A stretch of DNA of 64,000 bases from Cyanoderma ruficeps (lineage: Eukaryota > Chordata > Aves > Passeriformes > Timaliidae). The position numbers and the translations under genes were made by a program. Location: positions 12,850,514 to 12,914,513 of the forward strand of contig VZDJ01000623.1 of assembly GCA_008694505.1 (NCBI GenBank), given 5' to 3'. Of this stretch, positions 12,001-22,660 are shown piece after piece; position 1 is the stretch's first letter; the number at the start of each line of letters is the position of its first letter. Under the pieces are notes generated by a model. It did not search any database. It had not been told where the DNA came from and saw nothing but the letters and a program-made list of their open reading frames with translations.

Positions 12001-13974
12001 CCACAGCTTTGAAAGAACCAAGTTTGCAGAAAATAAGGACAACACTGCCATGTCCCTGTTGTTAAAGTCTGATCATTTCTTGCCACTAATAAATACTTTT
12101 TATGGAAATCGCCATAAAAACAAATCTTGTGATAAGTAGATGTGCTGTTTTAGTGTGACTCAGCATACAGAACAATTTCTGCATAAAATCTTCATGGCTT
12201 CTTTTGTCTAATTGTAAAAATTAGCTGAAGGTTTCTTCTCTTTTTTTGTCTGATTGGTTGCTGTTTGGTTGGTTTTGCTTTTGCTCTTGCTTTGACATAT
12301 AATACCCATTTAAGGATTTTTTTTTTCCATTTTCCAAAATTTTAGACTCCTCCTGACATCAGTCCATTCTGTCACTGCTAAACAATGTTCTGCCTTCAAC
12401 ACATGGCATCCCAAAATAGGTATTAGTGATCTCCCTGTGGAAGCAGAGAAATGCTTGGCTTATTATTTTAGAACAAGAAGATCCAGCCTAATGAAATGAC
12501 TGAAAGACTGTTCAGATGGTACAGCCTATGATTTGCAATATAGCTCCATCAGAGAGTAGAAATATTCTGACTTGTTTAAACCTGAGAAATTAAAAAAGAT
12601 GGGTAGGAAACACTGTCCTGAATAGTCACTAGGCAATGGAAGATGAATTTTGTCCTGTTATTCCCATGACACACTGACTCCAAAGAGCTTATGATAGCTT
12701 AATGCACTTATGATAAAGACTGAAATGAAAATATGGCCAGACAGCACAGCAATAATCTCTTTCATCCTGAGGATTAAATGCATGTGGAAACTACATACAC
12801 AATTGAAGGTTACAGCTGGAATGTGAAAGGTACACATCTACAAACTGGCAGCTGAGACTGGGATAAATTAGAAGAGTAAGAAGTACACCAGAAGTGCTTG
12901 TGTCTGAGAAATGAGATGATTAGGTTTGACTTGCAAAGGAACATGAGGAGCATCTGAGGAAAATCAAGAGTTAGATGTGCTTGCCAGGTAGTGTGGAGAG
13001 TTGCTGGACATCTGGAACTGTTTGGCAGTGTTATCTACCTTTGACTGACACAAAGAGTTATTAATCATAATGCTACCTTAATTAATATGATAAGCCATGC
13101 ATCAGGCTACATAATGAAGACACTGGCAAGCTGCTTAACAGAAGGTTTTCTAGGAACATAGAAAAGAAATCCAGTACATTGTCCTGCATTTTCTTTAAAA
13201 ATAGCTATGAGAAATCACCAAAATACTACTGTCAGGAGAAAAGTCTTACATGATTTAGGTGCTGAGTCTGATGCACTGTGGTAACTTTAAAAGTTGTTAC
13301 TCTCTGCCATATAATAGAAATTTATGGTCCAGAATTAAATAGCCTCAATGTCACCACGAGTTCCTCACACAATGAAGGTACAATGTTTGAAAACAGTCTG
13401 TCTTTCTTTTTTCTGTGTAACTGCTGGCAAGTCTGTGGTCAAAAGGAGATGCCACAATGTGCAGATATCATAACTAAAAAAAAAAAACAACCAACCAACC
13501 ATGGCTTCATCCTTCTCGAAGGATTTTATTAGTTTGTTTAGTAACAGTAGCACAATCCAACCAACAGAACACAGAACTGTGATTCCAGACACGTGGTCTA
13601 AGCCCCTTTCATTTGGGCTAAGTGGATATGTTTCCATCAATGACCACAAGCCAGTACTTTCAAAAGTGTTTGCTGTCTTTTTCTCTAAGGCATAATTTGG
13701 GATATTTTATGTCCTTTAATTAATGTAAAAAATGTGATATTTTCAAATACTCTGTAAAGAACTGAAAATTCCACAAAAACAGTGGAATAGAAACTTTCCA
13801 CAGCCAAACAAAAATAGTGTGTATGTCTCTAGATGCATATATGGAGGTGGAAAAAACACAAGAGGATAGAAGATAAGAAAAAATAGATACCGTCTGGGAT
13901 GGGGGAGAGGAGAGAGGGAGGGCAGGAATGGGACAGTGCTCCAGGGTCTGTTGCAAACAGTAAAGAAAAATATT
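9071..13974. other. Unique AT-rich non-coding DNA
   Basis: About 4.9 kb without a recognisable gene or clear interspersed repeat. Contents noticed: a perfect 9-bp stem (tttttatgg / ccataaaaa) with 6-nt loop at 12097-12120, an A-run at 11322-11336, an A-rich then CCAA tract at 13478-13500. Bases 11000-11800 are purine-rich and might be an eroded LINE, but I cannot align them to one. Confidence 0.5.
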
Positions 13975-14018
13975 TAGAGGTGTCAGAGAAGTAGAGGTGT
14001 CAGAGAATTAAAGGTGTC
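13975..14018. repeat. Short tandem repeat, 17-bp unit
   Basis: Two near-identical 17-bp units beginning tagaggtgtcagagaa, followed by a third partial and changed unit (taaaggtgtc). Too small to be named; it lies in purine-rich DNA that continues from a GA-rich tract near 13900. Confidence 0.8.
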
Positions 14019-14642
14019 TCCAGTAACATAATGCTTTGAATTTTAAGATAGAGAGTCTGTAGGCAGTTAGGTAAGGAGATGTCAAGGAAGGGAGTGTGAA
14101 AGAGTTAAGGATAAAAGGAATTTCTCAGGATGGATCTATCTTGTGAATTTCATGAACACAAGTTTTGCTGCCATTTTAAGCACCGAATGCTCCACTCAGC
14201 CATACTTTCGATTAAGTTCCTGTAAAAGTAGGTATTTAAGCCTGTATGAGGGCATTATTTCACATAGAAAGAATTTGAGCTATTCTTGCAAAGACAGGCA
14301 GCTCAATATTTGAGATACAGAGTGGTTCTGCAAGAAGATCTGTTTTCTTAGACTGATGGATGTGGAATACAAATATGAGTAACATGTTTCTTGTGACTCC
14401 TATATCTGTAAATTTACAGCAACCCTGAGGTGATGGCCCTGCTTCAAAATTCATCCATGATGTCAATAAAGTGCTAGTGCATGGACTGGAGAAGCCGCTT
14501 GCCCATATTTTCCTAGGAGACTGAGCTGCGTGAAATCATCTTGGATGAGTGTTTCATTGGGCTTTCCATGTCTTTTCCTGTTGGGAAGGCAGATTGCCTC
14601 AGCAAGCTGAGTGCTGAGTCATGAAGGTCACACAACAAAATA
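14019..14642. other. Non-coding DNA left of the nested repeat cluster
   Basis: No gene or repeat recognised up to the start of the nested CR1/LTR cluster. Confidence 0.45.
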
Positions 14643-14686
14643 GAGTGGAACAAACTATTTCAGTTGGAAGAGTCCTACAACAGTCC
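14643..14686 (-). mobile_element. CR1 (older host copy), 3' tip, antisense
   Basis: A short piece reading aactatttcagttggaag then agtcctacaac, which is the 3'-terminal segment of a CR1 of the type whose consensus has tttcagttggaagagacctacaa. It stops abruptly where a second CR1 begins. The rest of this older copy appears to resume after that insertion, at about 15525. This is an inference from matching the two halves to one recalled CR1 consensus order. Confidence 0.6.
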
Positions 14687-14853
14687 TAGAATCATAAAAT
14701 GGTTTGGGTTGGAAGGGACTTTAAAGATCACCTAGTTCCAATCACTCTGCCATGGGCAGGGACACCTTCCACTAGATCAGGTTACTCAAAGCCTTGTCCA
14801 GCCTGGCCTTGAACACTGCCAGGTTTGGAACATCCACAACTTCTCTGGGCAAC
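14687..14853 (-). mobile_element. CR1 (inserted copy), 3' part, antisense
   Basis: Opens with agaatcataaaatggtttg and ggttggaagggactttaaag, the classic CR1 3' end read backwards, then gatcacctagttcc, gccatgggcagggac, accttccactaga, a 'ctcaaagcc' block, cagcctggccttgaacac, and catccacaacttctctgggcaac. It is cut at ggcaac by a solo LTR and continues on the far side with the matching sequence. Non-functional. Confidence 0.93.
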
Positions 14854-15219
14854 TGTTGCCCGAGTTTTTCTGTTCTCTTGTCTTTCTGTAGAACTTTCAG
14901 CAGAGCCTTGATGTAAATAAGGCTATTCTTAGAATGTTTACATACTATTCTTAGAATGTTTACATACTTCTCCTGTGAGAGAAGAAATGAGTGATGGTGC
15001 TATTCACCAACCAGGTCAAAGGGGTGGTGACCTGTATAGCCAATTCCTTGACCTCTGCACATATCTATAAATATTGCAGTCAAAATAAAGATAAGTAGAC
15101 AGCTTTGCACAAGTTCTGGCTCCGGAGCCCCTCTCAGTGTTCCTAAATTGGGACACGCCCAGCTTCGCCCCGCAACGTCTGGTGACCCTGAATGTGTGAG
15201 AACCGCAGCCCGAGCAACA
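14854..15219 (+). mobile_element. Solo LTR inserted in CR1, with 6-bp target duplication
   Basis: A complete 366-bp LTR. It begins TGTTGC and ends GCAACA, a perfect terminal inverted repeat, and is flanked by identical ggcaac copies (14848-14853 and 15220-15225). The interrupted CR1 reads through correctly when the LTR and one copy are ignored, which fixes the boundaries. Inside are TATAAATA (15066-15073), AATAAA (15084-15089) only about 10 bp later, and a GC-richer U5 ending near cccgagcaaca. U3 holds a perfect tandem duplication of 22 bp. A 6-bp duplication and tight TATA-to-polyA spacing are seen in alpha/betaretrovirus-like (ERVK-type) elements, so that class is likely. No coding region remains. 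Confidence 0.93.
14923..14966 (+). repeat. Perfect 22-bp tandem duplication in the LTR U3
   Basis: Two identical head-to-tail copies (14923-14944 and 14945-14966) starting ctattcttagaatg. They lie about 100 bp upstream of the LTR TATA box, the place where retroviral LTRs often carry duplicated enhancer units. The identity of the copies suggests a recent or pre-insertion duplication. Confidence 0.9.
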
Positions 15220-15524
15220 GGCAACCTGCTCCAGTGCCTCATCAGCCTCACACTAAAGAACTTCTAACATTTCATCTAAACATAGTCTCTTTTGGTTTAA
15301 AGCCATTTCCCCTTGTCCTATCACTGCATGTCCTTTTAAAAAGTCTCTCCAGCTTTCTTGCACCCCCCCTTTAAGTACTGGAAGATGCTGTAAGGTTTCC
15401 CCAGAGCCTTCTCTTCTCCAGGTTGAGCAACCCAAAATCTCTCAGCCTGTCGTCATAGAAGAGGTATTCCAGCCCTCTGACCATATCCATGGCCTCCAGC
15501 AGTCCCATGTCCTCCTCAACTGGT
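15220..15524 (-). mobile_element. CR1 (inserted copy), continuation after the LTR
   Basis: Resumes at ggcaacctgctccagtgcc and runs through the CR1 order: tttggtttaaagccat, ccccttgtcctatcactgca, aaaagtctctccagctttc, ttaagtactggaag, gtttccccagagccttctc, ttctccaggttgagcaaccc, ctctcagcctgtcgtcatag, gtattccagccctctgacc, atggcctcc and gtcccatgtcctcc. The right end, about 15524, is set by where the older CR1 resumes. The first six bases are the second copy of the LTR target duplication. Confidence 0.92.
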
Positions 15525-16000
15525 TCAAGTGCTTAAACCAATTCAGCGCTGATCAAAATGTTAAGAATGTTATTAAGCTAATTATCCAAGTACCTCTCAA
15601 ACACTGACAGGCTTGACACCATCAATGACCTTTTTAGGAAGCCTGTTCTAGTGTTTGTCCACTATCTCTCACACACAAAAATGCTTCCTAAACCTCATCT
15701 GGTTCAGTTTTGAATCATTCCCATGTGTCCTATTGCTAGATACCAGGGAGGAGAGATCAGCACCTTGCTCCCCACTTGCCTTCCTCAGGTGCCTGTAAAG
15801 AGCAGAGTTTTCTGCTCAGCTTCATTTCCTCCAGCTGCCAGCACTGCTGGGTAATTACCCCTTTTGACCAATTAATTATGTTGTGTTTCTTGAGCCCCAG
15901 CATGGGGTTTGCTGGGGGCACACTGTTGACTCCTATTGAGCCTGCTGTCAGCCAACACAATCCCTTTCTCTAGGGCTGCTCTCCCACCATTTCTGTCCAA
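15525..16000 (-). mobile_element. CR1 (older host copy), continuation, antisense
   Basis: Reads accaattcagcgctgatcaaaa, attattaag-like, ccaagtacctctcaaacactgacaggctt, ggaagcctgttctagtgttt, aaatgcttcctaa, cattcccatgtgtcctattgct, and ataccaggga, the order of a CR1-Y-like 3' region read backwards. After about 15850 there is a jump to a segment normally several hundred bases further on (gggcacactgttgactc, attgagcctgctgtc, agggctgctctcc), so this copy has an internal deletion. The subfamily name is from recalled consensus features. Confidence 0.8.
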
Positions 16001-19000
16001 ACCGATACTTGTGTCCAGCTTCACTTTTTTTCAGTGTTAACCTCTACAATTCTGTATAACCAGGAGACTCTGCTAATTATGTCCTCACATGCTTCTCCTT
16101 AATTTATTTGGCCTATCTCATCTTTTATCCATGTACCTCCTTATCCAAATTAGAGGATACATATGAAAATATTTCCCAGCCTTGTTTGTGCATTTATCGT
16201 TGTCAATATATTGCTTTGAATTGAAGAGGTATTTTACTAAGCTAATGAAAACTGTCAGCATTATACATGGCAAGGTAGAAAAGCAAATAGAGGGAAAAGT
16301 TGGTTTTAAGGGCACAGGTGATTAGGGCCAGTCACGTAGGATAATTCTGATTTCAAGGCCACAGCTTTGACCCAATGCCTGGGATATTCCACAGAAGCAT
16401 TCAGTCTGGCTTTGATGACTTTAAGATATGAGGCATCTACTCTTCATGTTTTGCTTTACTGGATGTTCACTGCATATGAAAAAAAAAAAGAAAAAAAAAG
16501 AAAGTTTGATAAGTATTTTCTGCCTGAATTCTTACATCTTTTGTACCCATAGTATTGTTTGCTGCTATATTAAACACTTCCTTAATTTCCTGTGCTTTTA
16601 CCCTGTGAAGACGGTTGAAGACAGTTAGAAACTATGATCAATAACCCCTCAGTCCTCTTTTTGATAAGTACATTGATCTCTAAAATAACTATTTAAGGAG
16701 TAAAATTGGGGGGAGAGGCTAATGATCATTTCACTTGCATACTCCTGTAATTGCCAATGCCATGGGAAAGATACTTACTACAACAATATGTCTGGAACTG
16801 TAAAAAAAAAATACAGAAGTGTGTGCTCTCTGCATTTACTTTGATCATCTCAAGGTTTTTCCAAGACTGCATTTATCTTGCATTGCCTTAACTGTCAATA
16901 CATCATTGCTTTTACATTCTTAGAGAAGAAAGAATGAAGAGGGTCTGAAATGGCATTAGAATTCCAGCTGGGATTTCTTCCAATGCTGTTCAGCATAAGT
17001 AATTGAAACCGAATATTGTATTTTTATATACTCTGTAGCATTTCTTCCAAGGGGCAACTTTCGATTCACTTATTATTGTGTAGGTTACAAATGGCATTAT
17101 GCATTTCTTCTATCAAAATACTAAGCTAGTGATATTTAAATGTAAAGAAATATATCCTTGAGTAATGAATACAGTCAGAAATTGCTAGGTGAATTTAACC
17201 AAGAAAAGAATGATCCCATACTGATGTAGTGCATAAATTTTTGAGTGTGGGACAATGGCCCCCATTTATAAACATTTCATATTCACATTGAAATGCCTGA
17301 CCTTGCTTCTGCAGTTCTATGACTAGCAAGATCTTTGGAAGTTCAGTTTTTCGCTAGAAAAAGAAAGCAGTTATGTCAATGGGAATAAATACAACTCAGA
17401 TGTAATTTTTTTCTCTTTTTCTTCAGATGTAGCAAAAACTTTAATACCTCTATAGCATAACAATTCTGATAATAAAAATGCTAACTGCTATGAAAGTAAG
17501 GAGAGGAAATACTTTGAAATAGATACCCTATTATACACCAGTGAGACACTGAAAGTAACTTTTTAGTTATGTGATGGCCTAAAGTATAGGTAAAGATTCT
17601 TACTATTCATGTTTCAGATGAATATCAGAACAGCTGGGCAGGCATGCAGCAAAACCTTTGGACAACCAGTGGTATGCAAATGAATCTCAGAAATCTAAGT
17701 TTAGGGAAAAAAAATCAAGAAAAATAAGCTTCACATCCTTAAGATCCTGAAATGTTCAATATTTGAGGCAGTTATTTGTCAATATCAACTCGCACAACCT
17801 TTCATGAATTTTAAATTGGATTTAAAGAGCAAATAACCATGAGAGCAACAGTAAGAATTGCCAGAAAACAATTCCCAGGGAGGTGCTGGGCATGTCAGGG
17901 CTGGAAGTGAGGCCAGGCTTCTGCTGGACTGGACCTTGATCCTGGAGCAAGGTAACCTCTGTTCCAGGGGATCAGAGAGTCTCAGCTGCCCTTTGCCAAC
18001 TCACACAAGCTGCATGTCAGAGCTTTCCTGTCCTGCATACCATGTATCTAGAGCACTGATGCCTAGTTTAGCATGCTAGGGATTGCTCTCCCAGAAGTGG
18101 GTGCCTGATTTATGAAGCATTATACTTCCCACAGGTTTTGAAAACCACAGGAGCACCTTGAAAATAGTAAATCAACATGAATAAATCTAAACTAAACAAA
18201 AGGTAGCAATGCAGAAATAAAAAAGAGTCCCCATATTACACGGTAAGGAAAATAAATTTGATATTTTATCTGAAAATACAGAAGTACTCTTATTCACCAG
18301 TGAAAAAGAGCTGTACTTTTACACAGAAAGTTAATTTAGCATCACCACCTGACAGATGGACTCCCCAGCAGGTACTTAGTCTTCTTTTTTCTCTCCTTTT
18401 TCACAGACCCACACAGTTTTAAAAGAAGTCTGAGACAGTGAGAGGTGAGTTTTCTTTCAGGATGAAGCAGAGAGACAGTTTCCAGACAATCAAGTGTAGA
18501 GACAACTTTGTAAGTCAAGCCATGACAGAATAATCAATGGGATTTTTTTTAAGTGATCTGTGCTATAAAATAGAGGGAGAGACTGTTTTTTGTTCTGCAC
18601 ATTGAAAATATGTCTGAAAGGATTAAGAATTGTGTACTCCAGGTTTCATCTCATTGTTCCTTCGGACTTTTTCCTTCCAATGACTGCTCTCTTTAAATAG
18701 AAACAGAAGTTGAAACTGTTTAAGGATCTTAAAACAGCTATTTGATACACAAATCTAAGACATTTATTAGTTCTGAGACTGCCACTGGGAGTCATAATCT
18801 GTTGAATGTAGACAGTTATCCAGAAAAAAAAAATCAGTCTAGTTGATTGTCAAAGCTTAGAATTTAAGAGTGTGCATGCAGGGTAAAGCAGTAGTCCAGG
18901 ACAAGTACATAAAAATGTCATTGTATAGAGAGAGGGAAGAAAAGACGTGATTCACAAGAAGGACTAGAACTGCCTGAAAATGTCTCTTCCAGAAGCTACC

Positions 19001-19470
19001 ATCTGGGAATTAGCATTTTGCTGATCTGATACAAATAATTCCAGACATAGCCTTCACTGAAGAAAAAGCTAGATAAACTGGAATAAAGCTAGATAAACTC
19101 CGTAGCATGAAAAACAGGTGCGATAGAAGTCTACACAATCATGAGTAGCAGGACTCAATAGGTGAATGGAGTACAAAGTTCCTACTTGATAAAGCAAACA
19201 AATTAAAGTGGTAAGTGCTAAGTGGTAATTTCAAAATAAGCAAGAGGAGTCACTTCTTTACATGATGATGATGATTAAGTAATGGAATTCTTTTTCACAT
19301 GATGCTTGATTACCAAAAGATCACATGGCTTCAGAAACATTTTTAGATACATTTTTAGAAGAATGATAATTCAAGATTATTAAACTCAAAGATGTTATCT
19401 TCAATATGTGTAACTTCGAAGCACAAAAATTTATGCTTAAGAAAATATCCATAATTACTTATAATCCTAT
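16001..19470. other. Unique AT-rich non-coding DNA
   Basis: No gene recognised. Notable content: an A-rich tract with G interruptions at 16479-16504 and a 20-bp imperfect tandem pair containing aaagctagataaact at 19065-19102. Bases 17870-18030 are GC-richer but match nothing I recognise. Confidence 0.5.
19065..19102. repeat. Two-copy 20-bp tandem repeat
   Basis: The string aaagctagataaact occurs twice, 20 bp apart, in head-to-tail order. Small and without other signals. Confidence 0.8.
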
Positions 19471-19945
19471 ATTCATAGAACCATAAAACCATTTGAATTG
19501 GAAGGGACTTTTAAAGATCTAGTCCACCCACCCTGTAATAAGCAGAATCATTTTCAACTAAATCAGGGTTCTCAGAGCCCTGTCCACCTTGGGCTTCAAT
19601 GTTCCCAGGGGTGGTGCACATACCTCCTTCTGGGTAACCTGTTCCAGTGTATGAACACCCTCATTATAAAAAAATTCTTTTGTGTATTTCTTCCATAAAT
19701 ACATATAGTTTGAAACCATTATCCCTTGTCCAAATGAAAGCAGGCCTTACTAAAAAGTTTGTCCCCATCTTTAAGTCCTCCTAAAGTACTGAAATGTTGC
19801 AATAAGGTTTTCCTGAGGCCTTCTTTTCTGCAGGCTGAACAATCACAACTCTTAAAGCCTTTCCTCGTAATACACGCATTCCATCCCTCTGATCATTTTT
19901 TGTCCCTCCTCTGGATCTGCTGTATAAGATCCATGTCTTTCTAGA
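19471..19945 (-). mobile_element. CR1 LINE 3' fragment, antisense
   Basis: Starts tcatagaaccataaaacc and ttgaattggaagggactt, the CR1 3' end read backwards, then runs in order through the caggttgctcagagcc-like block, gggtaacctgttccagtg, atgaacaccctcattataaa, tttgaaaccattatcccttg, taaaaagtttgtccccatc, aaagtactgaaatgttgc, gttttcctgaggccttctt, aggctgaacaatc, ccatccctctgatcat, and ccctcctctggatctgc. Several small changes show moderate age. It is truncated at the 5' side of the element (right edge here), as most CR1 copies are. Not coding. Confidence 0.93.
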
Positions 19946-22195
19946 CAATAATTTTGGCTGCTGTCAGTGAGAGTAGAATTTTTTTTACTGGAATTCTAAA
20001 TTACTCTGTCTTGGTTTGCTGTATATACCATAGAGGATGTAAAATATTAACAGGTTTGGAAGATCCATCCTAGGTTTTAAGACATTCAGAGAGCACTGAA
20101 AGCATCTAACCTGAAATATAGCCAAACAGGTCTACACACATAGTGTTTATCCCACAATTTAATTAAAATGGAACATCTAAAAACATCCAATACAGACAAA
20201 AGGTTTAAAGAGCTGGATGCTTTTTGAAAAAATTCAGCAGACTTTCTATATGGAATTCAGCACTCACTTGGTAGCTTATTCTCTGAGGACGTAGCTAAAC
20301 ATTACAAAGTTAGTCTTGAAACACTGCCATGAGAGCAAGGTTTAAATAGGGCTAACTATGCATTTGCTCACAAAAAAAATTCTTATCATGCAGATGCCAT
20401 CTGTAGAGATACTAACATGGACAGATCTCAGCGTGCTTATTTTGATGCCAATGTTCTTCTGAATATGACCCATTGAATTGCATTGGCAGAAGGCCTGGAC
20501 AAAGTAAAAGTTTATCCTGTGAGCAAAAGCATATTGAGAAAATTAATGGCATTATTTTGAAAGGAAATGGGAATATGGATATGGTAGAATTAAATTGTGA
20601 TGTAAGTTGTACTCTTGATCAGAAATAAGATAACCTGCGGTTGCTTTTGTGTTTCAAAATCAGTGTAAGTAAAAATTACTAGAAATCTGAGAAAGAGAAG
20701 TTACACTGATGAATAAAACTCTTGGGAATAAATCCAACCATTTGAAAGTTTATCTGGCTGAACATCCTTTCTCTAGACACCATTTTATAATGAGAATTTC
20801 AAAGACTGTTTAAACAATGGCAGAAAGAAGTTTGTATTTAGGGAGGAATGCTCTCTAAAGTGTAACAATATTACCATTAGTATACTCTTGTAGTCCAAAT
20901 ACCAGCCTGCACCAGTAGTACCCCGTTTTTAACCATGAGTAGCAGGAGATCCTTGGGAGAAGGGATGAGGAGAGATGTATTTGAAAATTACATTACTTCT
21001 CAGTTCTTCTAGTCTTCAATCCTTTGCTGCTCTTGAGCCCAGAACTTTTTTTCTTTCGTGATTAGCAACCTCCTTTTACTCCTCCATTTGAATCTGTTGA
21101 ATCCTTTAACATAATTAAGAGTTTCTGACAAAAGAGCTGGAATTAAGTATATAGTAGAATATTTTAATAATTTAGCTCCTATCCCATTTATATATATCAG
21201 TTTGTTATAATCTGAGGAGGAAACTAAGACAAAATGTTTACAGAATGAAGATTCACATACACAGATATAAAATAAATCTCATATGAATAAAAATTTGTGT
21301 GATTTTCTCATTTGTTTGCCATTAGTTTTTTCTCCATTGACATCCAGTAAGTCATCATTGGCAAACTGATGCAGAAAGCAGATGTTCATGGACATTCAAT
21401 ACTGAGTTCTTTCATGGGTGGGTATATAATTTCACTGACTGGAATTTAACACAGTCCTTCCATGAGAGAAGTCTGCAATGACCTTCAATAAGACACCTTT
21501 CATAGAATAAAATGCTGTGCTTACTGTGCTTTCCATTTTAATAATTATCAAATTGGAAAGCTGGTGGGATTGATTAAATTAAGTTATACTTAGAATAATA
21601 TCAATTACTTAATCTTGTAAACATTTTGAAAAGACTCGAAAAAGATTTTGATAAACTGATTTAGGTAAAAAAATGGCAATGGGCTGTGTTAGGATTGCAG
21701 GCAAATGATTATGGCACATCCATGTCCCTGGCTGGAAGCTGAACCAACAGACTTGGGCGGGGAAAACTACTGGATATGAAACTGTTGGCCATATCAAATA
21801 AACCAGGGACAGGCTGATGTGAGATATAGTTAGTACCGCAAGGGTTGGCTGGATTTCATAGGTCAGAGGGAGAGACAGTCAAACTGCAGAGGTACTTGAA
21901 CAGAAGAACTGTGGACCTGTTGTGGAGGAAATGTTGCAAGACCAACTGGCCAGGTGAGTGCACCAGCAATGCCCTATAGACAGAGATTGCATTATAGATA
22001 ATGTTGTCAGAAATAACAAATTTAGGTACTGTTGTAGCACAGCTGGGAAAACAATGAAAAAGTAAGCATGGCTAGATTTTAACTGAGAGGACACAAAGGC
22101 ATAGAAAGAGAGTTAGAACAGTGAAAAGCAGGTCAAGAGATGTGAGAAAAGGACAACAAAGTATGTAGCCACATGACTGGTTCTGTCTCAGAGTA
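19946..22195. other. Unique non-coding DNA
   Basis: No gene or interspersed repeat that I can name. Bases 21780-22190 are somewhat richer in G and could be upstream flank or internal remnant of the LTR-like block that follows; this is only a guess. Confidence 0.45.
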
Positions 22196-22660
22196 CCTAT
22201 GGAACAGCCCTGTGTGGGAGACTGGAGGAATGGTTCACTGGTCCAAAACATCCATGTAGGAAGTGGTAGGGGAACAGGGTGCGTTCTGCATAGGTGGGAT
22301 GATGCTGGGCCCCCTCCCTACCCCCTTGAGTCCTCTCACACTGTGCTGTGTAGCACTTGTGCATTTGAAAAGTCATACATTGCTCTGCACTGTAACTGGG
22401 GATCGAAATCATGGACTTGCCGGAAACATTCTGGCTTCGTGTAAAATGCAAGCACGAGTCAGGCTTTGCCAAGTGCATTGTTCCACCAGAATGTTCTAAA
22501 GTTTGCAAATAAAATTGTTCTTGAAATTCCTGAGACTTTTGTGGTTTCTCCCGTGGCAGTCCAGAGTAAATCCAACTGCTTTCCCCTAAACACACCAAGC
22601 CAAGCAGGGTATTACACCTCATACTTGGAGCAAGACAAGAAACCAAACTTGTTGTTCTGA
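22196..22660 (+). mobile_element. Possible LTR-like retroelement remnant
   Basis: A GC-richer block whose right part resembles the R-U5 part of an LTR: AATAAA at 22508-22513, then a T-rich stretch with cctgagacttttgtggtttc and cccgtggcag, ending near ccctaaaca (22592). No TATA box, terminal inverted repeat or target duplication was found, so the call is weak. The window's longest open frame (158 codons, minus strand, 22197-22673) overlaps it, but three other frames are open across the same bases and the peptide shows no domain I know. An alternative is the 3' end of a processed transcript. Confidence 0.35.
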
